From Streptantibioticus parmotrematis (GTDB lineage: Bacteria; Actinomycetota; Actinomycetes; Streptomycetales; Streptomycetaceae): a stretch of DNA of 64,000 nucleotides. This document shows, in pieces, positions 63,969-64,000 of the stretch (its first letter is position 1; each line of letters starts with the position of its first letter). The notes under the pieces were generated by a model. It was given only the letters and a program-made list of their open reading frames with translations, was not told the DNA's origin and searched no databases. Where the stretch lies: positions 1 to 64,000 of the forward strand of contig NZ_JAINVZ010000017.1 of NCBI RefSeq assembly GCF_019890615.1, read 5' to 3'. The position numbers were made by a program, and so were the translations under genes.

Positions 63969-64000
63969 GGCTTCCCCTTCTGCAGTGTGGCACTGCGCCG

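Overview
The window is very GC-rich actinobacterial chromosome, almost certainly Streptomyces or a close relative. The evidence is a hopanoid operon in the order shc-hpnG-hpnH-ispG-dxs-hpnO, an XRE/DUF397 pair beside an anti-sigma-type ATPase, a SARP regulator with NB-ARC and TPR domains, a small DUF6126-type membrane protein beside an XRE-cupin regulator, GTG starts, and tightly overlapping ATGA/GTGA gene junctions. There is no rRNA and no CRISPR array. One tRNA, tRNA-Pro(GGG), is present.

Layout. 1-2.1 kb is a general stress and sigma-control segment: the start of a SigB/F-type sigma factor, a CsbD-like protein, a small hydrophobic protein, a STAS anti-anti-sigma factor and an RsbW-type ATPase. 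2.4-22.5 kb is an accessory biosynthetic locus. It contains a SARP regulator, a small secreted peptide, an HPr-kinase-like protein, a three-gene ABC exporter, an isolated 22-residue peptide gene flanked by two perfect hairpins, and then a tightly overlapping operon: M16 peptidase, GNAT, nucleotidyltransferase, TIM-barrel isomerase, cyclase-family hydrolase, Gfo/Idh oxidoreductase, a second HPr-kinase-like protein and a glycosyltransferase. An archaeal-type S-adenosylmethionine synthetase, a phosphotransferase, a CofE-like amide ligase and an AroE-like dehydrogenase follow. I read this as a candidate ribosomal-peptide pathway with a PQQ-like logic (tiny precursor plus M16 protease) but without a radical-SAM enzyme, lasso cyclase, YcaO or lanthionine enzyme. 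It is the best candidate for an undescribed system here.

22.6-29.3 kb is a decayed segment. It carries fragments of an MFS pump, an acyl-CoA oxidase, a GIY-YIG-like protein, an IS630 transposase and a GNAT, mixed with intact genes for a beta-lactamase-fold hydrolase with its divergent TetR, a secreted papain-like protease and an HNH nuclease with a damaged 5' end. It ends at tRNA-Pro(GGG). 29.4-32.9 kb holds SoxR with a clear SoxR box over the promoter of a split transketolase, then a LuxR-type regulator.

33-42 kb is an extracellular and glycan segment: secreted esterase, secreted ricin-type lectin with a possible pore-forming C-terminal half, universal stress protein, DUF2264 protein and LacZ-like GH2. 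42-52.5 kb is ordinary accessory and housekeeping content: an MBL hydrolase, an F420/PPOX enzyme, UppP, OsmC, a secreted trypsin-like protease, XRE-cupin regulator, GNAT, methyltransferase/DUF397/XRE, anti-sigma ATPase and SGNH hydrolase. 52.7-55.5 kb holds a tyrosine phosphatase and an M3 oligopeptidase. 55.6-64 kb is the hopanoid operon on the minus strand, with MEP-pathway genes (dxs, ispG) supplying isoprenoid precursors to squalene-hopene cyclase and to the adenosylhopane side-chain enzymes HpnH, HpnG and HpnO. Within it, ispG has a conspicuous internal change of base usage.
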